Under the pieces are notes generated by a model, which did no database searches, was not told the DNA's origin, and saw nothing but the letters and a program-made list of their open reading frames with translations. From positions 948,501 to 1,012,500 of the forward strand of contig CP000781.1 in the NCBI GenBank assembly GCA_000017645.1: DNA of 64,000 bases. The letters run 5' to 3'. Below are positions 36,557 to 45,472 of this stretch, one piece after another (positions within the stretch are counted from its first letter, which is position 1; the number at the start of each line of letters is the position of its first letter). A program made the translations under genes and the position numbers. This DNA is from Xanthobacter autotrophicus Py2. Lineage in GTDB: Bacteria > Pseudomonadota > Alphaproteobacteria > Rhizobiales > Xanthobacteraceae.

Positions 36557-36835
36557 ATGTCGTGGGGTGCGCAAGTCGTGACGCTCGAACATCCAGACGT
36601 TTATGAAAGACTTACGGACGTGTTCCGTGATGTATTTCAGGACGATGATATTGTCTTGTTTCCAGAAATGACGGCCGCCGATGTCGACGGCTGGGACAGT
36701 CTGGCAAATATCAGGCTCATCCTGGCTGTGGAGACGGCCTTTTCGATTCGCCTTTCAGCGGCTCAGGCGGCCTCTCTTGCGAAGCTTGGAGATCTGGTCA
36801 ATCTGATTGCCAGTAAGATACAGCAAAAAAAATAA
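36557..36835 (+). CDS. Acyl carrier protein of an FkbH/MBOAT/SGNH cassette
   Basis: 92 residues, small and acidic, with the phosphopantetheine site D-G-W-D47-S48-L. The helix pattern (DVYERLTDVFRDVFQDDDI; IRLILAVETAFSIRLSAAQA) is that of a free-standing carrier. A GTG at 36578 is an alternative start. Codon use is clearly more AT-rich than in neighbouring genes. The next gene is an FkbH-like loader, so the cargo is probably a three-carbon glyceryl unit held as thioester; that is inferred from FkbH biochemistry, not seen here. Confidence 0.85.
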   Translation: MSWGAQVVTLEHPDVYERLTDVFRDVFQDDDIVLFPEMTAADVDGWDSLANIRLILAVETAFSIRLSAAQAASLAKLGDLVNLIASKIQQKK

Positions 36836-36898
36836 TGTCTTAAAAACAAGGCTGAGGAATCGTGTATTGGGAGGACAGACCAAGAAGGGCTGGGGATT

Positions 36899-38812
36899 AT
36901 GGCGGCGATCTACCGGGACCTCGCGTGGTTACCTCGCGTTCAGGACTTTCGAAAGGCCTGCAAGGCCATAGGGGATGAGGGAGACTCATCCGCTTTTCGC
37001 AAGCTTGCGGGTTACTTTCTTGATGGGACGCAGCTCAATCGACTGGCGTCGCTCCTGCGGGCGGCCAGGCTGAAGGGCGATGTGGACCAGCAGCTTGCAT
37101 CGCTCCGGCTCGGCGTGATCGGCGACGGCACGCTGGACCTGCTGTTGCCCGCCATCGAGGCAACGGGCCTCCGCCACGGCTTGTCCATCGAAACCATCGG
37201 CTGCAACTATGGCCAGACCATCAATGAGGCCATGTCGGCCGAGTCGCGGCTGAACCAGAGCGGTTGCGACGCCATTCTCTTGGCGATGGACCACCGCGGT
37301 CTGCCGCTCAGTGCGCCCATCGGCGATGCTGCGACTGCGAAGCAGGCGGTGGATGCCGCCTATGACCTGATCCAGGAGCTGTGCGCTGCGCTGCGCAAGC
37401 ATAATCCTACCGCCCACATCGTCGTCCAGACTATCGCGCCGCCGCCGGAGACCCTGTTCGGCCACCTCGACCGGCGCCTCGCCGGCACGCAGCAGAACAT
37501 GGTCGGCAGCCTGAACCGCAGGCTCATCGACGCGCCGCCCATCGAGGGCTGCGTGATGTTCGACGTGGACGCGCTGGCGCGCACGGTCGGCCTTGCGGCA
37601 TGGCATGCGCCGACCCAGTGGAACATGGCGAAGCTGCCCTTCTCCATGGATTACGCCCCGCTCTATGCCGACCATCTGGGCCGGCTGCTGGCGGCGCTGA
37701 AGGGCAAGAGCCGGCGGGTGCTGGTGCTCGATCTCGACAATACGGTGTGGGGCGGCGTCATCGGCGACGACGGGATCGCCGGCATCAAGATCGGCGAAGG
37801 CGACGGCACCGGCGAAGCCTTCCTGAGCGTGCAGAGGCTGGCCCTGTCCCTGCGCGATCGCGGCATCGTGCTGGCGGTCTCGTCCAAGAATACGGACGCC
37901 GTGGCGCGCGCCGCCTTCCGCGACCATCCCGACATGCTGCTGCGGGAAGACCATATCGCCGTGTTCCAGGCCAACTGGAACGACAAGGCCACCAATATCA
38001 AGGCCATCGCGGACGAATTGTCCCTCGGCCTCGACAGCTTCGTGTTCCTGGACGACAACCCGGCCGAGCGCGACCTGGTGCGGCAATACCTGCCGCAGGT
38101 CGCCGTGCCGGAGCTGCCCGAGGACCCCGCGCTCTACGCCCGCACCCTGAGCGCCGCCGGCTATTTCGAGGCCACCCTGTTCTCCGAGGAAGACCGCAAG
38201 CGCGCCGCCTTCTACGAGGGCAACGCCCGCCGGGCCTCCCTGGGCCAGGGCGTGGCCAGCATCGACGACTATGTGGCCGCCCTCGACATGGAGATCGACC
38301 TGCGGCCGTTCGATGCCATCGGCCGCTCGCGCATCTACCAGCTCATCAGCAAGAGCAACCAGTTCAACCTCACCAGCCGCCGCTACAGCGAGGCCGACGT
38401 GAAGGCCATGGAGGAAGACCCCTCCATCTTCACCCTGCAGGTGCGGCTGAAGGACCGGTTCGGCGACAATGGCATGATTTCCGTGGTCGCCTGCCGGACC
38501 GTGGAGGGCAACCGCTGGCTCATCGACACCTGGCTGATGAGCTGCCGCGTGCTCGGGCGCGGCGTGGAGAAGATTGTCCTGCGCCACCTGGTCGAGGCGG
38601 CGCGGCGGCAGGGCATCGCCGAACTGGTCGGCGAATACCGCCCCACGGAGCGCAACGTCCTGGTGCGCGACCACTATGCCCAGCTCGGCTTCACGGCCCT
38701 ATCCATGGGCGCGGATGGCAACAGCCTCTGGACGCTGGAGACCAGCGTCGAGGTGCAAACCCCTCCCGTTCGCTATGCGAACGCGGCCCCGGAACTGATC
38801 GCCGCCGAGTGA
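36899..38812 (+). CDS. FkbH-like HAD-superfamily protein (probable glyceryl-ACP loader)
   Basis: 637 residues, the long three-part form. N-terminal SGNH-like region (about 65-260, LRLGVIGDGTLDLLLPAIE); HAD domain with the catalytic motif D278-L-D280-N-T-V-W-G-G; C-terminal GNAT-like region (about 460-625, RIYQLISKSNQFNLTSRRY, LGRGVEKIVLRHLVE). FkbH-type enzymes in polyketide pathways take 1,3-bisphosphoglycerate, remove the phosphate and load a glyceryl unit on an ACP. A cognate ACP lies immediately upstream and no polyketide synthase is visible, so another acceptor is likely. Confidence 0.87.
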   Translation: MAAIYRDLAWLPRVQDFRKACKAIGDEGDSSAFRKLAGYFLDGTQLNRLASLLRAARLKGDVDQQLASLRLGVIGDGTLDLLLPAIEATGLRHGLSIETIGCNYGQTINEAMSAESRLNQSGCDAILLAMDHRGLPLSAPIGDAATAKQAVDAAYDLIQELCAALRKHNPTAHIVVQTIAPPPETLFGHLDRRLAGTQQNMVGSLNRRLIDAPPIEGCVMFDVDALARTVGLAAWHAPTQWNMAKLPFSMDYAPLYADHLGRLLAALKGKSRRVLVLDLDNTVWGGVIGDDGIAGIKIGEGDGTGEAFLSVQRLALSLRDRGIVLAVSSKNTDAVARAAFRDHPDMLLREDHIAVFQANWNDKATNIKAIADELSLGLDSFVFLDDNPAERDLVRQYLPQVAVPELPEDPALYARTLSAAGYFEATLFSEEDRKRAAFYEGNARRASLGQGVASIDDYVAALDMEIDLRPFDAIGRSRIYQLISKSNQFNLTSRRYSEADVKAMEEDPSIFTLQVRLKDRFGDNGMISVVACRTVEGNRWLIDTWLMSCRVLGRGVEKIVLRHLVEAARRQGIAELVGEYRPTERNVLVRDHYAQLGFTALSMGADGNSLWTLETSVEVQTPPVRYANAAPELIAAE

Positions 38813-38815
38813 GAC

Positions 38816-40252
38816 ATGAGCGTCCCTTCCTTTGAGTTCTTCCTGTTCGCGCTGGTCGCGGCCGGGATCTACAATCTCGTCCCCATGGGCGTGGCGCGGC
38901 GGCTGGTGCTGCTGGTGGCGAACTTCGCCTTCCTGGCGACCTTTGCCACCACCGGCTACGATCTCATTCCCTATGCCGCGTTCCTCGCCATCGGCTACCT
39001 GTTCATCCGCGGTTGCGCGCCGATCCAGACCTCGTGGGCCTTCTGGTTCACGGTGGGCGCGACCATTCTGCTGTTCTGCTGGCTAAAGAAATATACTTTC
39101 CTGCCGGAGGCGAGTTTCCTGCACGTGGTCTATGTGCAGGTGGGCCTGTCCTATGTCTTCTTCCGGGTCCTGCACCTGGTGGTGGATGCCCATAGCGATG
39201 AACGGCTGCAGAAATTGTCACTCATCTCCTATCTCAATTTCACGCTGAACTTCACTGCCCTCGTGTCCGGCCCGATCCAGCGCTACGAGGATTACATCGA
39301 CTCCACCGAGACCCGTCCGCGTCCCCTCGACATGGGGGTTCTCGGCGAGGTGCTGGAGCGGTTGGTGGTCGGCTGCTTCAAGGTGTGGGCGGCGGCGGCC
39401 ATCGTCGCCGAGCTGCAGCACGCGCTCGAATTCCAGGTGGTGGAGGCGACCGGCCTGTTCACGCGCATCCTCTGTGCGGCGGGGCTTGCGGCGCTGTTCC
39501 CCATCTTCCTGTTCTACAATTTCTCCGGCTACACCGACGTGGTCATCGCCATCGCCCGGCTGTTCCGCATCGAACTGCCGGAGAATTTCAACAAGCCGTT
39601 CACCGCCGCCAGCTTCATCGACTACTGGAACCGCTGGCACATGTCGCTGTCGAACTGGCTGAAGACCTATGTCTACACGCCGCTGTTCGCCTCCATCATG
39701 CGCAATGTGAAGAACCCCAGGCTCCTGGCCTATGCCAGCGCGGTATCGCTGTTCGTCACCTTCTTCCTGATCGGCGCCTGGCACGGCCGCACGTCGGAAT
39801 TCTTCTTCTTCGGCTTCCTGAACGGCCTCGGGGTGGCGGTGAACCAGATCTACCGCACGATCCTGCAGGACAAGATGGGCCGCAAGCCCTATGCGGCGCT
39901 TAGCGCCCGCCCGCTCTACCGGTTCTTCGGCCGCGGCCTCACCTTCACCTGGGTGGCTTTCACCCTCCTGTGGTTCTGGTCGGACTGGGCGCAGCTGGCG
40001 GAGATCGCGCGCGGCATCGGCTTCGGCGGCGTGGTGGCGGCGGCGCTCATCCTCATCCTTGCCTCCTGCGTCGCGCTGCAGGCCCTGGTGACGGTGGATG
40101 CGCTGCTGCGCGGCCCCAAGCTCGACGGCCGGCCGCTGGTGCTGAGCCGCTATGCCCGCACGGTCTTCGTCACCGTGCTGGTGATGGGCGTGGTCACGGT
40201 GCAGAGCGTCATGACCTCGCCGGCGCCTGACATCGTCTACAAGGATTTCTAG
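38816..40252 (+). CDS. MBOAT-family membrane O-acyltransferase (DltB/AlgI-like)
   Basis: 478 residues with about eleven membrane segments. Family motifs: FNKPFTAASFIDYWNRWHMS (the W-x-R-W-H-x-S-L-S stretch) and the invariant His H323 in GAWHGRTSEFFFFG. It begins three bases after the FkbH stop. MBOATs of this branch accept acyl groups from cytoplasmic carriers and pass them across the membrane to polymers (D-Ala in DltB, acetyl in AlgI). With an ACP and FkbH in the same operon the donor is probably glyceryl-ACP; this is inference. Confidence 0.9.
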   Translation: MSVPSFEFFLFALVAAGIYNLVPMGVARRLVLLVANFAFLATFATTGYDLIPYAAFLAIGYLFIRGCAPIQTSWAFWFTVGATILLFCWLKKYTFLPEASFLHVVYVQVGLSYVFFRVLHLVVDAHSDERLQKLSLISYLNFTLNFTALVSGPIQRYEDYIDSTETRPRPLDMGVLGEVLERLVVGCFKVWAAAAIVAELQHALEFQVVEATGLFTRILCAAGLAALFPIFLFYNFSGYTDVVIAIARLFRIELPENFNKPFTAASFIDYWNRWHMSLSNWLKTYVYTPLFASIMRNVKNPRLLAYASAVSLFVTFFLIGAWHGRTSEFFFFGFLNGLGVAVNQIYRTILQDKMGRKPYAALSARPLYRFFGRGLTFTWVAFTLLWFWSDWAQLAEIARGIGFGGVVAAALILILASCVALQALVTVDALLRGPKLDGRPLVLSRYARTVFVTVLVMGVVTVQSVMTSPAPDIVYKDF

Positions 40253-40306
40253 CACGCGCCGGAACAGGCGGCCGCCTTCCCAGAATTTCGAGCCGGAGCA
40301 CACGAC

Positions 40307-41425
40307 TTGGAGCGTCGCGACTACTTCATCCTGCCCCTCATCGTGATCGCCACCGTGCTGGTGGTCGCCGTGCCGGTGGAAGCGGCGCTGCGCATCTTCT
40401 TCCCCTATTCGGAAGCCGACCGCTGCGTGGTCTATGGCGACCCGCGTCCCAGCGCCTTCCACGCGACGCCCAATTGCTCGTCCCGCATCAAGGTGCCGGA
40501 AGGCCCTTGGGTGGACATGAAATACAACGCATGCGGCTACCGCAGCACCGACCCGTGCACGCCGAAAAAGCCCGAGAGCCTGCGCCTCGCCGTCATCGGC
40601 AGTTCGCTGGCGGCGGGCTATCTCGTGCCCTACGACGAATCCGTGTCGGCCCGGGCGCGGGAAAGCCTCACCACCCTCTGCCGCCTGCCGGTGGATGTGC
40701 AGAACCTGGGCGCCGAGGGCAACATGGGCGTGCGCCTCACCGCCAGCGCGGAAGCCGCCGCCGCGCTCACGCCCGATGCCATCGTGCTGGTGGTCTCGCC
40801 CACCGACCTCGTGCTCGACAATGCGATGGACCAGGCGGCGCCGGCGCCCGGTGCCGTCGCCAAGCACCAGGCCGGCTGGATCCAGGAATTCAAGGCGCAG
40901 CTGTCCCGCTCGCGGCTGCTGTATATGGAATCCTACCTGCTGCTGCGGAACGACGACAATTACGTGCCCATCTACCGCCGGTCCGGCCACAAGGCCGATT
41001 TCATGCGGCTGCCGCTGTCGGAGGACTGGCAGGCGCGGCTTGCCCATCTCGACCGCGACATCTCGCGGGTGAGGGCTGCCATCGGCCCCGATATTCCGCT
41101 CATCATCCTGTTCGCGCCGGAGCGCGCGCAGGCCGCCATGCTGGCCGTGCCCCACCTCGCCAAGGGCATGGCGCCGGCCTACCTGCAGAGTGAAATCGCC
41201 CGCCGTGCGCAGGCCCATGGTGCGTATTTCGCCGACATGTCGCCGCTGATCCCGCCCGGCACCCCCTCGAGCGACATCTACTACGCCATGAACGGCCACC
41301 TGAACGGCGAGGGCCACGCCCTGCTGTCCGAAGCCCTCGTGGGCGGCCTGTTCAATGCGCACATTCCCGCCTTCACGTCCGCCTGCACTGCCCCTTCTGC
41401 TACCGCCGAGCTCAATCCCGGCTGA
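40307..41425 (+). CDS. Membrane-anchored SGNH-type protein (DltD/AlgJ-like partner)
   Basis: 372 residues starting at a TTG preceded by GGAG with nine bases spacing. One N-terminal anchor (FILPLIVIATVLVVAVPVEAAL), so the bulk is periplasmic. SGNH block I is IGSS100LAAGY in place of GDS; the usual catalytic block near the C-terminus reads MN329GH331LNGEGH, where many relatives have D-G-H. Six cysteines in the first 90 residues region (C40, C57, C76, C84) and beyond may form disulfides. Its place after an MBOAT matches DltB-DltD and alginate O-acetylation pairs. Family assignment is good, activity uncertain. Confidence 0.75.
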   Translation: MERRDYFILPLIVIATVLVVAVPVEAALRIFFPYSEADRCVVYGDPRPSAFHATPNCSSRIKVPEGPWVDMKYNACGYRSTDPCTPKKPESLRLAVIGSSLAAGYLVPYDESVSARARESLTTLCRLPVDVQNLGAEGNMGVRLTASAEAAAALTPDAIVLVVSPTDLVLDNAMDQAAPAPGAVAKHQAGWIQEFKAQLSRSRLLYMESYLLLRNDDNYVPIYRRSGHKADFMRLPLSEDWQARLAHLDRDISRVRAAIGPDIPLIILFAPERAQAAMLAVPHLAKGMAPAYLQSEIARRAQAHGAYFADMSPLIPPGTPSSDIYYAMNGHLNGEGHALLSEALVGGLFNAHIPAFTSACTAPSATAELNPG

Positions 41426-41584
41426 GCGCCGGGGCGCTGGGAGGAGCGTCGGCAGCCGCCGTGGCGGCCGCGGGGCGCCGCAATCTGCTCGGACAGCGGG
41501 TTGCGTTTCCTTAAGCTAGAGTGCGATTCGCCGGGCAGGCGGATCCGATGGCCCGGAAAACGCGCTCCAGCGGCAGGAACAGGA

Positions 41585-42964
41585 ATGGGCACGCCTTCTC
41601 CCAGCGGCTCGGATCTCGATGAAGCCAAGGCCTTCCTTGCGCGCCATCCGGATCTGCAAGCCATCGACATCATCCTGACCGATTACCACGGCATCGGCCG
41701 CGGCAAGACCATCCGGCGCCATGAGCTGGAGGCGCTCTACAGCACCGGCCGGGGCATGCCCGCCTCCTTGTTCGGGCAGGATGTGGCCGGCGACGACGTG
41801 GAGGAGAGCGGCCTCATCCTCACCGACGGCGGCGGCGATCAGGTCTGCTGGCCGATCCCCGGCACCCTCGGGCTCCTGCCCGCCACCGGGCGGGGCCAAG
41901 TGCTGGTGAGCATGTACCACGGCGACGGCACGCCGCTTGGCGTCGAGCCGCGCCACGCGCTGGGCCGGCAGGTGGCCCGGGCCCGCGCCGCCGGTTTCGA
42001 GCCCATGGGGGCGCTGGAGCTGGAATTCTATCTGGTGGACCGGGAGCGCGATGCGAGCGGGCGGTACCAGCCGGCGCGCTATGCCCTCACCGGGCGGCGC
42101 TCGCTTGCCACCAACACCATGTCGGTGGACGAGCTGGACGAGATGTCTCCCCTGTTCGACGCCATCTACGCGGGCGCGGCGGAGCTGGGTGTGCCGCTGG
42201 AGTCACTCATCTCCGAGTACGCGCCGGGGCAGTATGAGCTGACCATCCGCTATCGCGACCTGGCGCGGGCAACCGACGATGTGATCATCGCCAAGCGGCT
42301 GATCCGCGCCACCGCGCGCCGCTTCGGCATGGAAGCCTGCTTCATGGCCAAGCCGTTCGGCGATCGCTCCGGCTCGGGCATGCACCTGCATCTGTCGCTG
42401 GCCGGGGCGGGCGGCGCCAATTTGTTCGCGGACCTGCCCTCGGGCGAGCTGAGCCCCCTCATGCTCCACGCCATCGGCGGCATCCGCGCGACCATCGCCG
42501 ACACCATGCTGGTGCTGGCGCCGTTCCTCAATTCCTGGCGGCGCTTTGCCTCTGTGGTCTATTCCCCGGTCTCGGACACCTGGGGCGTGGAGAACCGGAC
42601 GGTGGCAGTCCGCGTGCCTTCGGGCAGCGCCAAGGGCCGCCATTTCGAGCACCGGGTGGCGGGGGTGGATGCCAACCCCTATCTGGTGGCGGCGGTGACG
42701 CTGGCCGGCGCGCTCGACGGCATCGCGCAGCGCCGCGATCCCGGCCCGCCGGCGGAGGGCAATTCCTATGCGGGCGCGCGGGCGGTCCATCTGCCGCGCA
42801 GCTGGCTGGACGCCATCGACTGCTTCGCGCAATCGGACTTCGCAAAGCAGGCGCTGGGGGCGGAGCTACACCACAGCTTCGCCGCCATCAAGCGCGCGGA
42901 ATGGCTGCGCCTCGCGCTGGAAGTGTCCGATGCCGAGTGGGCGCTTTACGGCTTCACGGTCTGA
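41585..42964 (+). CDS. Glutamine synthetase-like protein (probable gamma-glutamylamine/polyamine ligase)
   Basis: 459 residues from the ATG at 41585, after AGGAACAGGA. The glutamine synthetase fold is clear: IDIILTDYHGIGRGKTI, ALELEFYLVD, SGMHLHLSL, RRFASVVYSPVSDTWGVENRT, HRVAGVDANPYLVAA. The sequence resembles the PuuA-type branch that ligates glutamate to amines, not GlnA. The adjacent convergent gene encodes a class I glutamine amidotransferase, a frequent neighbour in gamma-glutamylation routes. The amine is unknown. Confidence 0.83.
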   Translation: MGTPSPSGSDLDEAKAFLARHPDLQAIDIILTDYHGIGRGKTIRRHELEALYSTGRGMPASLFGQDVAGDDVEESGLILTDGGGDQVCWPIPGTLGLLPATGRGQVLVSMYHGDGTPLGVEPRHALGRQVARARAAGFEPMGALELEFYLVDRERDASGRYQPARYALTGRRSLATNTMSVDELDEMSPLFDAIYAGAAELGVPLESLISEYAPGQYELTIRYRDLARATDDVIIAKRLIRATARRFGMEACFMAKPFGDRSGSGMHLHLSLAGAGGANLFADLPSGELSPLMLHAIGGIRATIADTMLVLAPFLNSWRRFASVVYSPVSDTWGVENRTVAVRVPSGSAKGRHFEHRVAGVDANPYLVAAVTLAGALDGIAQRRDPGPPAEGNSYAGARAVHLPRSWLDAIDCFAQSDFAKQALGAELHHSFAAIKRAEWLRLALEVSDAEWALYGFTV

Positions 42965-43677
42965 GCTTCGGCTTCGGCCTCAGGCACAGTCTTGCCCACC
43001 TGCCCGCGCCGCAGGAAGGCTTCGATCATGTCGGCGATGGCAGGCGTGGAGGTTTCGCCCTCAAGGCTTTGGGCGGCCTTGGCGGCAAGTTCCTCCGGCA
43101 GCGCCTTGCCGCGCGCCTTCAGCAGGTCGGCGCCGAAGGCCGGGGTGAATTCCGGATGGGGCTGGAACGACAGCGCCCTGTCGCCATAGGCCAGCGCCGC
43201 GAACCGGCAGAAGGGCGAGGTGGCGATGACCTCGGCGTCGGCCGGCTTCTCCACCACCTGGTCCTGGTGCCACGCCACGAGGCGGGCGTCGTCCAGCAGG
43301 CCTTCCACCGCATAGCGCTCCACGCCCACGGACCAGCCGCCGGCGAATTTCTCCACCTTGCCGCCCAGGGCCTGCGCCAAGATCTGGTGGCCGAAGCAGA
43401 TGCCGACCAGAGGTACGCCGGCCGCATAGGCGCGGCGCAGGAAGTCTTCCAGAGGCGCGATCCACGGATGGGGCTCGTAGACGCCGAACCGCGAGCCGGT
43501 GATCAGCCAGCCCTCGGCATCGTTCACGCTGTCAGGGAAGACGCCGTCGAGCACCGGATAGGTGACGAACTCGAACCCCCGCCCGGCCAGCAGGCGCCGG
43601 AACATGGCGTCGTAGTCGCCGTGCTGCTCGTGCAGATCCTCCGGCGCGCGCCCGGTTTGCAGGATGCCGATCTTCAT
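42946..43677 (-). CDS. Class I glutamine amidotransferase (GMP-synthase-like)
   Basis: 243 residues from ATG 43677 (MKIGILQTGRAPEDL). Triad: C94 in VGICFGHQILAQALGG, and the His and Glu in SFQPHPEF. It resembles stand-alone GATase1 proteins found beside glutamine-synthetase-like ligases, where it may hydrolyse gamma-glutamyl products. Its 3' end overlaps the end of the convergent ligase gene by 19 bp, so the coding strands share sequence. Confidence 0.85.
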   Translation of the reverse strand: MKIGILQTGRAPEDLHEQHGDYDAMFRRLLAGRGFEFVTYPVLDGVFPDSVNDAEGWLITGSRFGVYEPHPWIAPLEDFLRRAYAAGVPLVGICFGHQILAQALGGKVEKFAGGWSVGVERYAVEGLLDDARLVAWHQDQVVEKPADAEVIATSPFCRFAALAYGDRALSFQPHPEFTPAFGADLLKARGKALPEELAAKAAQSLEGETSTPAIADMIEAFLRRGQVGKTVPEAEAEAQTVKP

Positions 43678-43710
43678 GCCGCGGTCCTTAAGCTTGCCCA
43701 TTGCCTATTT

Positions 43711-43927
43711 AGAGACCGGTTTGAAATTTAAAATGGGCATAAGCGCGATCACCCCATCATGCCCGGGCTTGTCCCGGGCATCCACGCCGATCCGCTTGCG
43801 CCAGCGCGCGAAAGCCGCTCCCGGCGCAGCCCGCGTGGATGGCCGGGACAAGCCCGGCCATGACGGCGGCAAATTGCGGACGAGGCCGCGAGCACCCATC
43901 CGAGCGAATTTCCAAACGGCTTCTCAG
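43711..43927. repeat. Intergenic palindromic repeat, copy 4 of 5, extended form, reverse orientation
   Basis: Read in reverse complement it follows copies 3 and 5: GAAATTCGCTCGGATGGGTG, then CGTCATGGCCGGGCTTGTCC, inner arms, CAAGCCCGGGCATGATGG and a TTTAAATTTCAAACCGGTCT tail. It fills most of the 318-bp gap between the amidotransferase start and the livF stop; the rest of that gap holds nothing recognisable. Confidence 0.88.
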
Positions 43928-43995
43928 ATCGGCATCGGCGCGGGCAAAGAAAATGCGACAAAAGAAATTCGCCGCGCAACCCGGCCCGGTGCTGG

Positions 43996-44697
43996 TCACA
44001 GGCCGAGATAGGCGGTGCGTACCTTGGGATCGTTGAGCAGGGCGGCGCCGGAGCCTTCCATCACCACCCGGCCGGTCTCCAGCACATAACCGCGGTCGGC
44101 GATGGCCAGCGCCGCCGAGGCGTTCTGCTCCACCAGCAGCACGGTGATGCCTTCCGCCTGCAGCGCGCGCACGGCGGCGAGGATCTGGTCCACCAGCAGC
44201 GGGGCAAGACCAAGCGAGGGCTCGTCCAGCAGCAGCAGCTTGGGGGCGGCCATCAGCGCGCGGCCGATGGCCAGCATCTGCTGCTGGCCGCCGGACAGGC
44301 TCATGGCCGCGATCCGGCGTTTTTCCGCCAGCACCGGGAACAGGGCGAAGACATGATCGAGCCGCGCCCGCATGCCCGCATCCTGCCGGCGATAGGCGCC
44401 GAGCCGCAGATTGTCCTCCACGCTCAGCGGGCCGAACACCTGCCGGCCCTCCGGCGACTGGGAGATGCCGCGCACCACCCGCTGGTGGGGCTCCAGCCGC
44501 TCGATGGCTTCGCCCTCGAACACGATGCGGCCCGAGCGCGCCGGCTGCACACCGGAGAGGGTGCGCAGCAGGGTGGTCTTGCCGGCGCCGTTGGAGCCCA
44601 CCAGCGCGACGATCTCCCCGGCCTTCACCTCAAGCCACACCTCGTGCAGCACGTTGATGCGGCCATAGGCGGAGGTGATGGCTTCAACCGTGAGCAC
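43996..44697 (-). CDS. livF: Branched-chain amino acid-type ABC transporter ATPase
   Basis: 233 residues. Walker A GSNGAGKTT, signature LSGGQQQMLAIGRAL, Walker B LLLDEPSLGLAP, the pattern of LivF. Last gene of a five-gene importer on the minus strand; its start overlaps livG by 14 bases. Location beside the TetR/paa genes suggests uptake of an aromatic acid or its amide. Confidence 0.92.
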   Translation of the reverse strand: MLTVEAITSAYGRINVLHEVWLEVKAGEIVALVGSNGAGKTTLLRTLSGVQPARSGRIVFEGEAIERLEPHQRVVRGISQSPEGRQVFGPLSVEDNLRLGAYRRQDAGMRARLDHVFALFPVLAEKRRIAAMSLSGGQQQMLAIGRALMAAPKLLLLDEPSLGLAPLLVDQILAAVRALQAEGITVLLVEQNASAALAIADRGYVLETGRVVMEGSGAALLNDPKVRTAYLGL

Positions 44698-45472
44698 GAT
44701 CCGCCTCCCGCGCGCCGTGGTCGCCGAGATAGGCGGCGATGACCTGAGGGTTCTCGCGCACCACGCGCGGCGGACCTTCCGCCAGCGGGCGGCCCTGGGC
44801 CAGCACCAGCACGCGGTCGGAAATCTTCATCACCAGCTTCATGTCGTGCTCGATCAGGACCACGCCGACGCCGGCCTTGGCGATGTCGGCGATGAGATGG
44901 TCGATGGCTTCCGTCTCCACTGCGTTGCAGCCGGCGGCGGGCTCGTCGAGGAGCAGCACCTTTGGGCTGGCCGCCAGCGCGCGGGCGATCTCCAGCCGCT
45001 TCAGCGCGCCATAAGGCAGGGCGCCGGCGGAGGCATCCGCCAGATGGGCAAGCCCCACCCGGCCGAGCAGCGCGAGCGCGTGCTCGCGCGTCACCTTGTT
45101 CTGCCGCGCTACGGAAGGCAGGCCGAGCAGGTCGGCGAGGAAGGAGGTGCGCTCGGCGAGGTGGCAGCCCACCATCACGTTCTCCACCGCGCTCATGCGG
45201 AAGAACACCTGCAGGTTCTGGAAGGTGCGCGCCATGCCACGGCGCACCAGCAGGTGCGGGGCAAGGCCGGTCATGTCCGCGCCGGCCAGCGTCACCTTCC
45301 CCCGCGAGGGGCGGTAGATGCCGGTGACGAGGTTGAACAGGGTGGTCTTGCCCGCCCCGTTCGGCCCGATGATGGAGAACACCTGCCCGGCTTCCACCGT
45401 GAAGGAGACGCCGTCCACCGCCCTCAGGCCGCCGAAGGAGATGCCCATGTCGCGGACTTCTAGGAGGCTCAT
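44684..45472 (-). CDS. livG: Branched-chain amino acid-type ABC transporter ATPase
   Basis: 262 residues. Walker A GPNGAGKTTLFNLVTG with LivG-type GIYRPSRG; signature read LPYGALKRLEIARAL; Walker B LLLDEPAAG. Four-base overlap with livM (ATGA). Works with LivF as the ATPase pair. Confidence 0.92.
   Translation of the reverse strand: MSLLEVRDMGISFGGLRAVDGVSFTVEAGQVFSIIGPNGAGKTTLFNLVTGIYRPSRGKVTLAGADMTGLAPHLLVRRGMARTFQNLQVFFRMSAVENVMVGCHLAERTSFLADLLGLPSVARQNKVTREHALALLGRVGLAHLADASAGALPYGALKRLEIARALAASPKVLLLDEPAAGCNAVETEAIDHLIADIAKAGVGVVLIEHDMKLVMKISDRVLVLAQGRPLAEGPPRVVRENPQVIAAYLGDHGAREADRAHG

Noticed and set aside
36986..38674. 562-residue open frame on the minus strand
   Set aside because: Antisense to the FkbH-like gene; no recognisable domain.
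36899..38812. Part of a polyketide gene cluster because of FkbH
   Set aside because: No ketosynthase, acyltransferase or peptide synthetase domains occur in the window; the neighbours are MBOAT and SGNH proteins.
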